Source: Rhizobacter terrae (GTDB taxonomy: Bacteria > Pseudomonadota > Gammaproteobacteria > Burkholderiales > Burkholderiaceae_C). Taken from it: DNA of 64,000 nucleotides. The DNA lies in the NCBI RefSeq assembly GCF_003852895.1, contig NZ_QUSW01000004.1, positions 1 through 64,000 on the forward strand, in the 5' to 3' direction. Made by a program: the position numbers and the translations under genes. The notes under the pieces are model-generated. The model ran no database searches and had not been told where the DNA came from. It saw only the letters and a list, made by a program, of their open reading frames with translations. Positions 45,158-54,258 of this stretch are shown here, in pieces. Each line of letters starts with the position of its first letter. Within the stretch, counting starts at the first letter, position 1.

Positions 45158-45200
45158 CGCCGCCGCTGAAGCCAGGCCGGACAACGTCCCTCGTTGAAAC

Positions 45201-46979
45201 TCAGCGCGCAACCAGTTCGCCGCGCATGCCTGCTGCCCGGCTCGCCACGCCCACGCGGTTGCGCCCGTCGCGCTTGGCGTTCAAAAGCTCTTCATCCGCC
45301 GCCTTGAGCAAGGCGTCCGATGAAGCGGATGCGATGGCCGTGTCCGCCACACCAGCCGAAAAACTCAGGCCGTCGATGACCAGCCCTTCGAAGTCGAAGA
45401 CCTTGGTGCGCCAACGCTTGAGCAGCGACTCGACCTTCCTGCGCGCCGCCTCGGCCGCGGTGCGCGGCATCAGCAGGCAGAACTCTTCGCCGCCGTAGCG
45501 GCAGGCCACGTCGCTCTTGCGCACGTGCTGCGCCAGCAGCTCGCCGAAGGCAGCCAGCAGCAGGTCGCCGGCGGCATGGCCGTGGTCGTCGTTGACGTGC
45601 TTGAAATGGTCCAGGTCGATGATGACCAGCGACATCGGCCGCTCCTCGCGCTGTGCGAGCGCGAACAGCGTGGGCAACGTGTCGTTGAGGTGGCGGCGGT
45701 TGAACAGGCCCGTGAGCGTGTCCTGCGTGGCCTGGCGGCGCAGTGCGTCCTGCAGGGCCTGCACCTCGCGCACCTTGTTGAGCAACTGCTCGTTGGCGGC
45801 AGCGAGTTCGGCACGCGCGCGCTCGGTGCTGCGGCGGCGGGCGTCGTTCTCGTCCAGGCGGTGCTGCAGGCGAAGCAGTTCGGTCTGCAGGTTGGCCGCC
45901 TGGTAGCGCGCCCGCGACGCGAGCTGGGCCTGCGCACGGTGCAGGTTCTGCCATTGGCGCAAGGCCAGCAAGGCCTGCGACGGGTCGTCCAGGCGTTCGC
46001 AGGCCTCGCTCATCACACCGAAGAACTGGGCGCGCACGCGCAGGCTCAGGCCTTCGATGTCGTCGCTGGTGGCCAGCGCGGCATGCGGGCGCAGGATGTC
46101 CGCCGCGGCCTGAACCTGGCCACGCACCAGCGCCAGCAGCGCACGCGCCGTGACGCGTTCGAGCTGCTCGTCGGGCAGGCGCGATTCGCCCTCTGCCAGC
46201 GCTCGCCGCACCAGCTCATCGCCGAGGGCGGTGTCACCCGCACGCAGCGCCGCGATCGCCATGGATTCGAAGTGGGTCGCCATGCGCCCTCGCCCGCTCG
46301 CATCCGCCGGCATCGCCAGCAGTGCATGCACGTCAGGCATGCATTCCGAGGCCCGGCGCAGCTCGGTGAGGCAGATCACGCGGTTGATGAGCAACACGCT
46401 CACCAGCCGCTGGTTCTTCAGGCCCTGGCAGCGCGCCAGGCCCTGGTCGACGTGCTGCAGGCCGTGCTCGTAGTCACCGATCTGCAGCAGCTCATGGGCG
46501 AGGTTGCAGTGCAGCACGGTGTCGAAGCCGCGGCCCTGCGAGGGACGCGCATCGCGCAGGGCCTCGAACATGTAGGCGAAGGCGCGGGTGGAGTCACCCA
46601 GCGCCGAATAGCAGCCTGCAATGGTGTTGAGCAGCACGCCGAGCTGGTCGTGGCGCAGGAGGCGCACGCCTTCGTCGCGCAGCGGCAGCACCTGCAGCAA
46701 TGCCTCGTTGACGCGGCCCTCGCGCCACATCGAGCGCGCGATGCCGGCACCGGCCAGGATGCGGCCGGCACCATCCCCGCAGGCTTCGAACGCCGCCAGG
46801 GCCTGCCGCAATTCGGCGGCGGCCTCGGCGGCCGTGGCGTAGTAGAGCTGGTGGAAACCCGTGGTCAGGCGCGCCCAGGCCTCGGCACGCGCATCGCCGG
46901 TGCGGGCGGCAGCGTCCTGCGCACGCGCGGCGAGCAGGCGGGCCTGAGCCGAATCGACGTGCAGCAGGTTCCAAGGCAC
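45201..46979 (-). CDS. Cytoplasmic TPR-GGDEF diguanylate cyclase
   Basis: A 592-residue protein: helical TPR-like repeats at about 1-330, a coiled coil at about 340-425, and a C-terminal GGDEF domain (about 430-585). The active site reads RYGGEEF (a functional GGEEF variant) and an inhibitory RxxD site is present five residues upstream (RKSD). It should make cyclic-di-GMP in response to partners of the TPR part. No membrane segment is seen. The start used is GTG at 46979; an ATG at 47028 in another frame would give MATERLPSSPALRQA, so the real N-terminus may be affected by a frameshift. A strong terminator follows. Confidence 0.87.
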   Translation of the reverse strand: MPWNLLHVDSAQARLLAARAQDAAARTGDARAEAWARLTTGFHQLYYATAAEAAAELRQALAAFEACGDGAGRILAGAGIARSMWREGRVNEALLQVLPLRDEGVRLLRHDQLGVLLNTIAGCYSALGDSTRAFAYMFEALRDARPSQGRGFDTVLHCNLAHELLQIGDYEHGLQHVDQGLARCQGLKNQRLVSVLLINRVICLTELRRASECMPDVHALLAMPADASGRGRMATHFESMAIAALRAGDTALGDELVRRALAEGESRLPDEQLERVTARALLALVRGQVQAAADILRPHAALATSDDIEGLSLRVRAQFFGVMSEACERLDDPSQALLALRQWQNLHRAQAQLASRARYQAANLQTELLRLQHRLDENDARRRSTERARAELAAANEQLLNKVREVQALQDALRRQATQDTLTGLFNRRHLNDTLPTLFALAQREERPMSLVIIDLDHFKHVNDDHGHAAGDLLLAAFGELLAQHVRKSDVACRYGGEEFCLLMPRTAAEAARRKVESLLKRWRTKVFDFEGLVIDGLSFSAGVADTAIASASSDALLKAADEELLNAKRDGRNRVGVASRAAGMRGELVAR

Positions 46980-47089
46980 GGTGGGCCTGGCGCAGTGCGG
47001 GGCTGGAGGGAAGGCGCTCGGTCGCCATGGCGCGGATTATCCGCGGGAGCGCCCCGGCCGGGCATCCGCCGTCCGGCGGATGGTGCGGC

Positions 47090-48073
47090 TCAGCGTCCGC
47101 TCTTCGCCCCCAGGCGCTTGAGTGCCGCATCGCTCACGCTGGCCACCCTCGCCTGCATCTGCGGGCGCAGCGCATCGGCCAGGGCGCGGATGCGCGCACT
47201 CAGGTGGCTGCCGCGAGCCAGCACCATCACGAGCGGATAGGGCTGGCTTTCCAGGCCGGGCAGCACGCGCACGAGACGGCCGGCGAGCAGGTCGTCGGCC
47301 ACGTCCAGGCGCGACTTGAGCGCGATGCCATGGCCATCGATGGCCCACAGCCGCGACACCAGGCCGTTGTCCGCCGTGCGCCGCACGCGCGGGCGGATCT
47401 CCACCGGCCGCCCCTTGTACAGCAGCGACCACACATGCCCCGGCCGCCCGCTGATGCGCAAGGCGATCCCCTCATGCTGGTCCAGCTCGGCGACGCTTGA
47501 CGGTGTGCCTGCCCGCTTCAGGTATTCCGGTGCCGCCACCAGCACCGCGGTGTTGTCCGCCAGCGGACGCACGATCTGGTCGGCCCGCGCGGGCACCCCG
47601 TAGCGCAGGGCGGCGTCCACCGGCTCGCGGCCGATGTCGCTCACGCGGTCGGCCACCTGCAGTTCCACCTGCACCTGCGGGTGGCGCTGCAGGAAGTCGT
47701 CCAGCATGGGCCGCACCACCTGGCTGCCCAGGTCGTTGGACACGGTGAGGCGGATGCGGCCGCGGATCTGCGTCATGGGCGCGTGCAGTTCCGCCGCGCC
47801 CTGGTCGAGCAAGGCCAGCGCCTCGCGAGCCCGCTCCAGGAACTGCTCCCCCTCGGGCGTCACCTTCAGCGCTCGGGTGGTCCGGGCAAAGAGCGTTGCA
47901 TCGAGCTGCGATTCGAGCCGGCGGATGGCCGCAGTGGCGGTGGCCGGCAGCCAGTCGGCTTCGCGCGCAGCAGCGGCCACGCTGCCGAGGTCCGACACAC
48001 GCAGGGCCAGGCGCAGTGCCGCGAGATCGAGGGCAACGGCCGGTTCGGCGTGGCCGGTTTGAGTGTTTGCCAT
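47090..48073 (-). CDS. LysR family transcriptional regulator
   Basis: A 327-residue LysR-type regulator. The N-terminal winged helix-turn-helix (about 20-75) reads LRLALRVSDLGSVAAAAREADWLPATATAAIRRLE in two adjacent blocks, and the C-terminal periplasmic-binding-like effector domain runs from about 100. It is transcribed divergently from an alcohol dehydrogenase-like gene with start codons 115 bp apart, the classic arrangement in which a LysR protein controls its neighbour. The inducer is unknown. The start is placed at 48073, after TTGAGACC. Confidence 0.92.
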   Translation of the reverse strand: MANTQTGHAEPAVALDLAALRLALRVSDLGSVAAAAREADWLPATATAAIRRLESQLDATLFARTTRALKVTPEGEQFLERAREALALLDQGAAELHAPMTQIRGRIRLTVSNDLGSQVVRPMLDDFLQRHPQVQVELQVADRVSDIGREPVDAALRYGVPARADQIVRPLADNTAVLVAAPEYLKRAGTPSSVAELDQHEGIALRISGRPGHVWSLLYKGRPVEIRPRVRRTADNGLVSRLWAIDGHGIALKSRLDVADDLLAGRLVRVLPGLESQPYPLVMVLARGSHLSARIRALADALRPQMQARVASVSDAALKRLGAKSGR

Positions 48074-48188
48074 TGGTCTCAATCAACAAATCTGGTTTGT
48101 CATAGCCGGAGTCTGCCACGTCTCGATCGCAGGCCCGTCGACGCGCACCATGGCGTCCTGTTCAGACATTCCGAAGAAGGACCTCGCC

Positions 48189-49211
48189 ATGAAAGCCATC
48201 GCCCACCGCCAGAACCTGCCCGTCACCTCCCCGCAGGCGCTGGAGCTCATCGACCTGCCCGAGCCCGTGGCCGGCCCGCTGGACTTGCTGGTGCAGGTGC
48301 AGGCGGTGTCCGTGAATCCGGTGGACGTGAAGGTGAGAGCCGGCATGCCGGTGCCGCCCGAGGGCCACCGCGTGCTGGGCTGGGATGCGGCCGGCACCGT
48401 CGTTGCCATGGGCAGCGAGGTGAAGGGCTTCGCGGTGGGCGACCGCGTGTGGTACGCCGGCGCCATTGACCGCGCCGGCAGCAACAGCGAGCGGCAGGCG
48501 GTGGATTCGCGCATCGTCTCGCGCATGCCGGCCTCGCTGGATTTCCTGCAGGCTGCCGCCCTGCCCCTGACCACCATCACCGCCTGGGAGCTGCTGTTCG
48601 ACCGGCTGGGCGTGCCGCAAGGCGGCGGCGCGGGACAGAAGCTGCTGGTCACCGGCGCGGCCGGCGGTGTGGGCTCCATCCTCGTGCAGATCGCGCGGCA
48701 GTTCACGCAGCTGGAAATCATCGGTACCGCATCGCGCCCCGAGACCCGCGACTGGGTGCTGGCCCAGGGCGCGCACCACGTCATCGACCACCGCCAGCCG
48801 CTGCACGAGGCGCTGAAGTCCGCGGGCCTCGGCCAGGTGAACTTCGTGGCCAGCCTCACGAAGACGGAGCAACACTACGCGGCCATCGTCGAAGCGCTCG
48901 CGCCGCAAGGCAAGCTCGCGCTCATCGACGACCTGTCGGCGCCGCTGGACATTCGCCCGCTCAAGGGCAAGTCGCTGTCGCTGCATTGGGAGATGATGTT
49001 CACCCGCAGCCGCCACCAGACCGCGGACATCGCCCGCCAGGGCGAGCTGCTGGCTGAGGTGGCCCGGGCGGTGGACGCTGGCCGCATCAAGACCACGCTG
49101 ACGCGCCAGTTCGGCGAGCTGTCGGTGGGCCGGCTGCTCGAAGCACACGCCCAAGTGGAAAGCGGCACGACCATCGGCAAGGTGGTGCTGGGCGGATTCG
49201 CGCAGAAGTAG
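48189..49211 (+). CDS. Zinc-type alcohol dehydrogenase-like / quinone oxidoreductase family protein
   Basis: A 340-residue medium-chain dehydrogenase/reductase. The N-terminal GroES-like domain has VQVQAVSVNPVDVKVRAG and HRVLGWDAAGTVVAMGSEV; the Rossmann part has LLVTGAAGGVGSILVQIARQ. The cysteine cluster for structural zinc is absent, so despite family naming it is likely a zinc-free NADPH:quinone or enone reductase. AAGGA precedes the ATG at 48189. It is divergent from the LysR gene, its probable regulator, and ends at a strong terminator. Confidence 0.9.
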   Translation: MKAIAHRQNLPVTSPQALELIDLPEPVAGPLDLLVQVQAVSVNPVDVKVRAGMPVPPEGHRVLGWDAAGTVVAMGSEVKGFAVGDRVWYAGAIDRAGSNSERQAVDSRIVSRMPASLDFLQAAALPLTTITAWELLFDRLGVPQGGGAGQKLLVTGAAGGVGSILVQIARQFTQLEIIGTASRPETRDWVLAQGAHHVIDHRQPLHEALKSAGLGQVNFVASLTKTEQHYAAIVEALAPQGKLALIDDLSAPLDIRPLKGKSLSLHWEMMFTRSRHQTADIARQGELLAEVARAVDAGRIKTTLTRQFGELSVGRLLEAHAQVESGTTIGKVVLGGFAQK

Positions 49212-49235
49212 ACCCCGCCTGCGCCTGCGCAAGTT

Positions 49236-49269
49236 GACGAGGCCCGCCCGCCGGGGCCTCGTCATGTTT
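49236..49269 (+). terminator. Terminator between the dehydrogenase gene and modA
   Basis: GACGAGGCCC (49236-49245) and GGGCCTCGTC (49254-49263) are perfect ten-base arms with an eight-base loop, followed by ATGTTT. It begins 25 bp after the dehydrogenase stop and separates it from the mod operon. Confidence 0.75.
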
Positions 49270-49270
49270 G

Positions 49271-49284
49271 CGCTTATATTTCGG
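49271..49284 (+). promoter_or_regulatory. AT-rich element before modA: -10-like and ModE half-site-like
   Basis: CGCTTATATTTCGG is the only AT-rich stretch between the terminator and modA. TATATT could be a -10 box, and CG-TATAT recalls one half of ModE operators (CGNTATAT). A full inverted partner is not seen, so either reading is tentative. Confidence 0.3.
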
Positions 49285-49310
49285 GGCAACTCCTGTCCGA
49301 GGCCCCCGAC

Positions 49311-50066
49311 ATGACCCGCTTCATCGCCCGCGCGGCCGGCGTTCTCACGCTGTGCATCGCCGCCACGGCTGCCCACGCCGCCGAGCTCACCGTCAGCGCC
49401 GCTGCCAGCCTCACCAACGCCTTCAGGGACATCGGTGCCGCCTACGAGGCACGGAACCCCGGCACCAAGGTGCTGTTCAACTTCGCCGCCTCCGGCGCCT
49501 TGCTGCAGCAGATCGCCAAGGGCGCGCCGGTGGATGTGTTGGCCAGCGCCGACCAGGAGACCATGGACCTGGCGCAGCAGCAGCAACTGGTCAAGCCCGA
49601 GACCCGCCAGAACTTCGCGGGCAACAGCCTCGTGGTCATCGTGCCCGGCGACTCCAAGCTCGCACCGAAGAGCGTGCAGGACCTGCTGGATGCCAAGGTC
49701 ACGCGCATCGCCATCGGCGTGCCGGGCAGCGTGCCGGTGGGCCGCTACACCAGGGGCGTGCTGGAGAAGGCCAGCCTGTGGGCACCGGTCGAAGCGAAGA
49801 TGATTGGCGCCGCCTCCGTGCGCCAGGCACTGGACTACGTGGCCCGCGGCGAGGTCGACGCCGGCTTCGTCTATGCCACCGACGCGGCCATCATGCCGGA
49901 CAAGGTGAAGGTGGCCTTCACGGTGCCGACGCAGGTGCCGGTGCTCTATCCCATCGCGCCGATCGCCGGCAGCGCCAACACGGCCGATGCCACCAGGTTC
50001 ACGGCCTTCGTGCTGTCCGCTCCTGCGCAGGCCATCCTCGCCAAGTACGGCTTCACCAAGCCTTGA
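49311..50066 (+). CDS. modA: Molybdate ABC transporter substrate-binding protein
   Basis: ModA binds molybdate (and tungstate) in the periplasm. The 251-residue protein has a signal peptide (cleavage AHA-AE near residue 23) and the family blocks ELTVSAAASLTNAF (ligand serine), FNFAASGALLQQI, GAPVDVLASADQ and GVPGSVPVGRY. It opens a modA-modB-modC-modE operon with gaps of 20, 4 and 15 bp. Regulation by the modE-like gene at the operon end is likely in principle. Confidence 0.96.
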   Translation: MTRFIARAAGVLTLCIAATAAHAAELTVSAAASLTNAFRDIGAAYEARNPGTKVLFNFAASGALLQQIAKGAPVDVLASADQETMDLAQQQQLVKPETRQNFAGNSLVVIVPGDSKLAPKSVQDLLDAKVTRIAIGVPGSVPVGRYTRGVLEKASLWAPVEAKMIGAASVRQALDYVARGEVDAGFVYATDAAIMPDKVKVAFTVPTQVPVLYPIAPIAGSANTADATRFTAFVLSAPAQAILAKYGFTKP

Positions 50067-50086
50067 GCTGACGCCCGCCGCATCGC

Positions 50087-50758
50087 ATGGACGCCGCGTG
50101 GATCGCCCTGGGCCTGTCGCTGAAGGTCGCCTTGTGGGCCACCGCCCTGGCCACCGTCACCGGCACGGCCATCGGCTTCGCGCTGTCACGCTGGCGCTTT
50201 CCGGGGCGCGAACTGCTGGACGCCATCCTGCTGCTGCCGATGGTGATGCCGCCCACCGTGCTGGGCTACTACCTGCTGGTGCTCATCGGCCGCAAGGGTT
50301 GGCTCGGGCACTGGCTGGAGGCGAGCTTCGGCATCCGGCTCATCTTCACCTGGCAGGGCGCGGTCATCGCGGCGTCGGTCGTGGCCTTTCCCTTCGTGTG
50401 CAAGTCGGCCCGCGCGGCGTTCGAGAACGTGGACGCGCAACTCGAACAGGCCGCGCGCGTGCTGGGCGTGTCCGAAGCCGGCATCTTCTTTCGCGTGAGC
50501 CTGCCACTGGCGTGGCGCGGCATCCTGGCCGGCGTGCTGCTGGCCTTCGCGCGGGCGCTGGGCGAATTCGGCGCCACGCTGATGGTGGCCGGCAGCATTC
50601 CCGGCAAGACGCAGACCCTGTCCATCGCGGTGTTCGAAGCGGTGCAGGCGGGGCAGGACGACGTGGCCAACCTGCTGGTGCTGCTGACCTCGGCCGCCTG
50701 CGTGGCGGTGCTGCTGATGGCTGGCCGGCTGGTGCCGCCGCGGGTGCAGGAGCGGTGA
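50087..50758 (+). CDS. modB: Molybdate ABC transporter permease
   Basis: ModB forms the membrane channel for molybdate. The 223-residue protein has five to six predicted helices, starting WIALGLSLKVALWATALATV, with PMVMPPTVLGYYLLV and the cytoplasmic coupling loop EQAARVLGVSEAGIFFRVSLP. Its length is normal for the family. It sits between modA and modC in the operon. Confidence 0.95.
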   Translation: MDAAWIALGLSLKVALWATALATVTGTAIGFALSRWRFPGRELLDAILLLPMVMPPTVLGYYLLVLIGRKGWLGHWLEASFGIRLIFTWQGAVIAASVVAFPFVCKSARAAFENVDAQLEQAARVLGVSEAGIFFRVSLPLAWRGILAGVLLAFARALGEFGATLMVAGSIPGKTQTLSIAVFEAVQAGQDDVANLLVLLTSAACVAVLLMAGRLVPPRVQER

Positions 50759-50762
50759 CGCC

Positions 50763-51428
50763 ATGACCTGGGACATCGCCATCCGCAAGAGCCTCGGGCA
50801 CGACCACCACCGCTTCGAACTGGACGTCGCCTTCCGCAGCAACGCACGCCGCCTGGTGCTGTTCGGCGCCTCGGGCGCGGGCAAGACGATGACGCTCAAG
50901 GCAGTGGCTGGATTGGTGAAGCCCGATGCAGGCCACGTGCGCATCGACGGCGAATCCCTCTTCGACGCGCAGCGCCGCATCAACCTGCCGCCCCAGCAGC
51001 GCACGGTGGCCTACCTGTTCCAGGAGTACGCGCTCTTCCCTCACCTGACCGTGCGCCAGAACGTGGCCTTCGGGCTGCAGCACGGCTGGCGCAATCCGTC
51101 GAAGCACGTCGAACACCCCGCGGTGCAGCGCTGGCTGGATGCCTTCGAGCTGGAGCCGCTGGCACGCCGCTATCCGCATGAGCTTTCGGGCGGGCAGCGC
51201 CAGCGCACGGCCCTGGCGCGGGCGCTGGTTTCGCAACCGCGGGCCATCCTGCTGGACGAGCCCTTCGCCGCGCTGGATGCGCAGCTGCGCGGCAAGCTGC
51301 GCGAAGAGCTGCTGGCCCTGCAACGCAGCCTGGGCACGCCCATGGTGCTCATCACCCACGATCCGGCCGATGTCGACGCCTTCGCCGACGAGGTCATCCA
51401 CATGGCTTCCGGCCGGGTGCAAGGCTGA
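50763..51428 (+). CDS. modC: Molybdate ABC transporter ATP-binding protein, short form without TOBE domain
   Basis: ModC powers molybdate import. The 221-residue chain holds a complete ABC domain: Walker A FGASGAGKT, Q-loop LFQEYALFPH, signature LSGGQRQR, Walker B ILLDEPFAALDA and the switch His in LITHDP. E. coli ModC has about 352 residues because of a C-terminal molybdate-binding TOBE/Mop domain, which is entirely missing here. The gene starts 4 bp after modB and ends 15 bp before the modE-like gene. The short form loses a possible feedback-inhibition site. Confidence 0.94.
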   Translation: MTWDIAIRKSLGHDHHRFELDVAFRSNARRLVLFGASGAGKTMTLKAVAGLVKPDAGHVRIDGESLFDAQRRINLPPQQRTVAYLFQEYALFPHLTVRQNVAFGLQHGWRNPSKHVEHPAVQRWLDAFELEPLARRYPHELSGGQRQRTALARALVSQPRAILLDEPFAALDAQLRGKLREELLALQRSLGTPMVLITHDPADVDAFADEVIHMASGRVQG

Positions 51429-51443
51429 GGTAGGCTTGCCGCC

Positions 51444-51824
51444 ATGGCACGCCCCAAGTCCTCCACCTCGCCCGGTTCGCCTCAGTTGCGCTTTCGCGTT
51501 CGCGTCACGCGCGGCGACGACATCGCCATCGGCCCCGGCAAGATCGCGCTGCTGGAAGCCATCCGCGAGCACGGGTCCATCACCGTGGCGGCGCAGAGCA
51601 TCGGCATGTCCTACCGCCGTGCCTGGCTGTTGCTGGACGAGGTGAACCGCCTGTTGCGCAAGCCTGCCACCGCCTCGGCCCAAGGTGGGCAGCACGGTGG
51701 CGGCAGCGTGCTCACGCCCGAAGGCGAGGAGTTGATCGCGCTGTACCGGCAGATCGAGGACCGTGCGCAGCAGGCTTGCGCACCGGAGATTGCGCGGCTG
51801 CTGAAGATGGTGGCGAAAGGCTGA
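51444..51824 (+). CDS. modE: ModE-type winged-helix regulator lacking the molybdate-binding domain
   Basis: A 126-residue protein that corresponds to only the N-terminal DNA-binding half of E. coli ModE: FRVRVTRGDDIAIGPGKIAL, then EHGSITVAAQSIGMSYRRAW with the recognition helix, and GGSVLTPEGEELI. The C-terminal Mop/TOBE domains that sense molybdate are absent, so it either binds molybdate differently, relies on a separate Mop protein, or acts as an unconditional regulator. It ends the modABC operon and likely autoregulates it. Confidence 0.9.
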   Translation: MARPKSSTSPGSPQLRFRVRVTRGDDIAIGPGKIALLEAIREHGSITVAAQSIGMSYRRAWLLLDEVNRLLRKPATASAQGGQHGGGSVLTPEGEELIALYRQIEDRAQQACAPEIARLLKMVAKG

Positions 51825-51836
51825 CCGGCGCAGGCC

Positions 51837-54146
51837 CTAGGCCCGGCGCCCGCGCCCGTCGGACTTGGCCTGGTACAGCCGGTTGTCCGCACGTTCCACC
51901 AGGCCCTGCCAGCCGGTCTCCTCGTCGGCCTTGAAGGCCACGCCCACGCTGGCGCCCACGCGCAGCACCAGCGCGCCGACATCGAACGGCTCCTGCCCGG
52001 CCCGCACGATCTTGTCGGCCACGGCCTCGGCGTTCTCGCGCTGGCGCACGCCGGCCAGTGCCACCGCGAACTCGTCGCCGCCCAGGCGGGCCACCGCGTC
52101 GGTGGGACGCACCAGGCGCTGCAGGCGCTGGGCGAACTGGCGCAGCAACTGGTCGCCCACCGGGTGGCCGTAGGTGTCGTTCACTGCCTTGAAGTGGTCC
52201 AGGTCGATGTAGAGCAAGGCCAGCGAGTCCGCGCCGCCCTGCTCGGTCTTTTCCTGCAGGTAGGCTTCGAAGCCCACGCGGTTGAGCAGGCCCGTGAGCG
52301 CATCGCGCTGGGCCATCTGCATGAGGCGCGACTTCTCCTCCTTGTGCTCGGTGATGTCCTGCGCCACCGCCACGTAGCCTTCCACCACGCTGCCGTTGCG
52401 CAGGGGGATGTAGCTGATGGCCAGGTGCCGCCCCTCGCCGCGGTGCGCATAGGTCTTCTCGAAGCTCACCGTCTCGCCGGCCATGACACGGGCCACCCAG
52501 GGCTCGCAACGCTCGAACTCCTCGCTGCCCATCACCGCCTCCACCGTCTGGCCGATCACCGCATCGCGCGTGGCGCCCGACCAGCGCTCGAAGGCCGAGT
52601 TCACGAAGCGGTAGCGGCCATCCACGCCCACCACCGCGATGAGCGCCGGCACTGCCTCGGCGATGGAGCTGAGCGTGGCCGCCTGCAGCGACAGCTGCCG
52701 CCGGTTCTCGATCGCCTCGGAGATGTCGCGCATGACGGCGGTGTAGCGCTGCACGCGGCCCTCGGCATCGCGGTGGGCGATGACCAGGTCGTTCACCGGC
52801 ACCACGCGGCCGCCGGCCGCCAGCACGGTGGCCTCGCCCACCCAGGCGCTGTGCTCCTTCACCGCCGGGGCGATCTCGCTGCGAAAGCGCGCGTTGGTCT
52901 CGGGCGTGTTGAACTCGCTGAAGTGGCGCGAGGTGACCGGCTCGTCCAGTGCGATGCCGGTGGACTGCCGCGCTGCCGGGTTCATGTAGGTCACGTCGCC
53001 GCGCCAGTTGGTCTGCACCACGTTGTCGGGCGTGTGCTCGATGATCTCGGTGAGGTCGCGCAAGGCCCGCTCGCTGGCCACGCGGTCGGTGATGTCCACG
53101 CCCGTCGTGTAGAAGCCGCGCACCGAGCCGTCCGGCGCCTTGTCGGGGATGAGCTGGCTCTCGATGCGGCGCATCTGTCCGTTCACCATCTCGTCGAACT
53201 CGAAGCGCTGGCGTTCGCCGTTGAGGACCGCCTCCAGCATGCGGTTGACCTCCTCGGTGTTGGCGCGTCCCAGCAGCTCCTCGCGCGTGCGGCCGACGAT
53301 GTCCTTGAACTCCTTGCCGAAGCGCTCGCAATGCGCCTGGTTCACGAAGCGGTAGCGCGATTCGCGGTCCAGGTAGGCCATGCGAATGGGCACGCTGTCG
53401 GTGATCTGCCGCAGGAACCGTTCGCTGTCGGTGAGCGCCTTCTCCAGTTGCCGGCGCGCGGCGGAGACCAGCCAGGCCTGCGTTGCCGCGAGTGCGACGA
53501 AGAGGATCAGCAAGGACACCGTGAGCGCCAGCAGGCGCTGCCCGCGCGACACGCTCAGCGCGGACTCCAGCGCCAGCCGGTCGCGCTCGTTGCGGATGAT
53601 GTCCAGCGCCGCATTGACGTGTGTCCGGGCCTGCTCCATGTAGGCCTCGCCGGTGTCGCTGAGCACGAGCTTGATGGCGGCGTCCTGGTGGCCGTCCTGG
53701 TAGAGGCGGATGGTCTCGGCCAGCTCCGACAGCTTGAGTGCCACCAGTTGCCGCGCCTTGTCGGCCTTGCCGCCATAGCTCGGGTCGTTGACCTTGGGAT
53801 CATCCAGCGCCTTGAGCAGCTGGGGCATGCGTTGCACCGCGGCCGTGTACGGTGTGAGGTAACGGTCGCGGCCCGTCAGCAGGTAGCCGCGCTGGCCGGT
53901 CTCGGCATCGGTGAGCCCCACCAGCACGCCCTGCAGTTGACGCAGCCGGACGCCCAGGTCTGCCTGGACGGCGGCGCTGCGCAGGGTGCCTTCGGTTTCC
54001 CGCGCCAGCAGCAAGGTCACGACGATCAGCCCGGCCAGGGATGCGACCAGGGCGGCAATGATCCAGCGAAGCAGGTTCCGCCGCCGCGCCAGCGCAGCCT
54101 CCACAGCACCGTCGAGTCCCAAGCGCACACCTCCGGACCGGCGCAT
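51837..54146 (-). CDS. Membrane diguanylate cyclase with CHASE3, three PAS and GGDEF domains
   Basis: A 769-residue sensor enzyme. Two membrane helices (LLRWIIAALVASLAGLIVVTL at about 27-47, and about 205-225) enclose a CHASE3-type periplasmic sensor with LTDAETGQRGYLLTGRDRYL. Three PAS domains follow (about 245-360, 365-490, 490-605), with an AQDITEHKEEK connector into the GGDEF domain. The active site is RLGGDEF, complete, and the RPTD five residues upstream is a product-inhibition site. It should produce cyclic-di-GMP in response to extracytoplasmic and redox or small-molecule cues. The ATG at 54146 was preferred to a GTG nine bases earlier. It converges with the modE-like gene across 12 bp. 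Confidence 0.92.
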   Translation of the reverse strand: MRRSGGVRLGLDGAVEAALARRRNLLRWIIAALVASLAGLIVVTLLLARETEGTLRSAAVQADLGVRLRQLQGVLVGLTDAETGQRGYLLTGRDRYLTPYTAAVQRMPQLLKALDDPKVNDPSYGGKADKARQLVALKLSELAETIRLYQDGHQDAAIKLVLSDTGEAYMEQARTHVNAALDIIRNERDRLALESALSVSRGQRLLALTVSLLILFVALAATQAWLVSAARRQLEKALTDSERFLRQITDSVPIRMAYLDRESRYRFVNQAHCERFGKEFKDIVGRTREELLGRANTEEVNRMLEAVLNGERQRFEFDEMVNGQMRRIESQLIPDKAPDGSVRGFYTTGVDITDRVASERALRDLTEIIEHTPDNVVQTNWRGDVTYMNPAARQSTGIALDEPVTSRHFSEFNTPETNARFRSEIAPAVKEHSAWVGEATVLAAGGRVVPVNDLVIAHRDAEGRVQRYTAVMRDISEAIENRRQLSLQAATLSSIAEAVPALIAVVGVDGRYRFVNSAFERWSGATRDAVIGQTVEAVMGSEEFERCEPWVARVMAGETVSFEKTYAHRGEGRHLAISYIPLRNGSVVEGYVAVAQDITEHKEEKSRLMQMAQRDALTGLLNRVGFEAYLQEKTEQGGADSLALLYIDLDHFKAVNDTYGHPVGDQLLRQFAQRLQRLVRPTDAVARLGGDEFAVALAGVRQRENAEAVADKIVRAGQEPFDVGALVLRVGASVGVAFKADEETGWQGLVERADNRLYQAKSDGRGRRA

Positions 54147-54258
54147 TCCGGCCACCGTGGCCGGATGCCCGCGTCCGCAGTGTAGGGGGCTTCAGGGCGT
54201 GCCGATGGCCTCGGTTTCCAGCAGCCGCGCCTCGACAGGATGACCGTGTCGGGCCTGT

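Noticed and set aside
49212-49310. Molybdenum-cofactor riboswitch before modA
   Set aside because: The space is about 100 bp and most of it is the terminator hairpin of the preceding gene; no conserved riboswitch core can be fitted.
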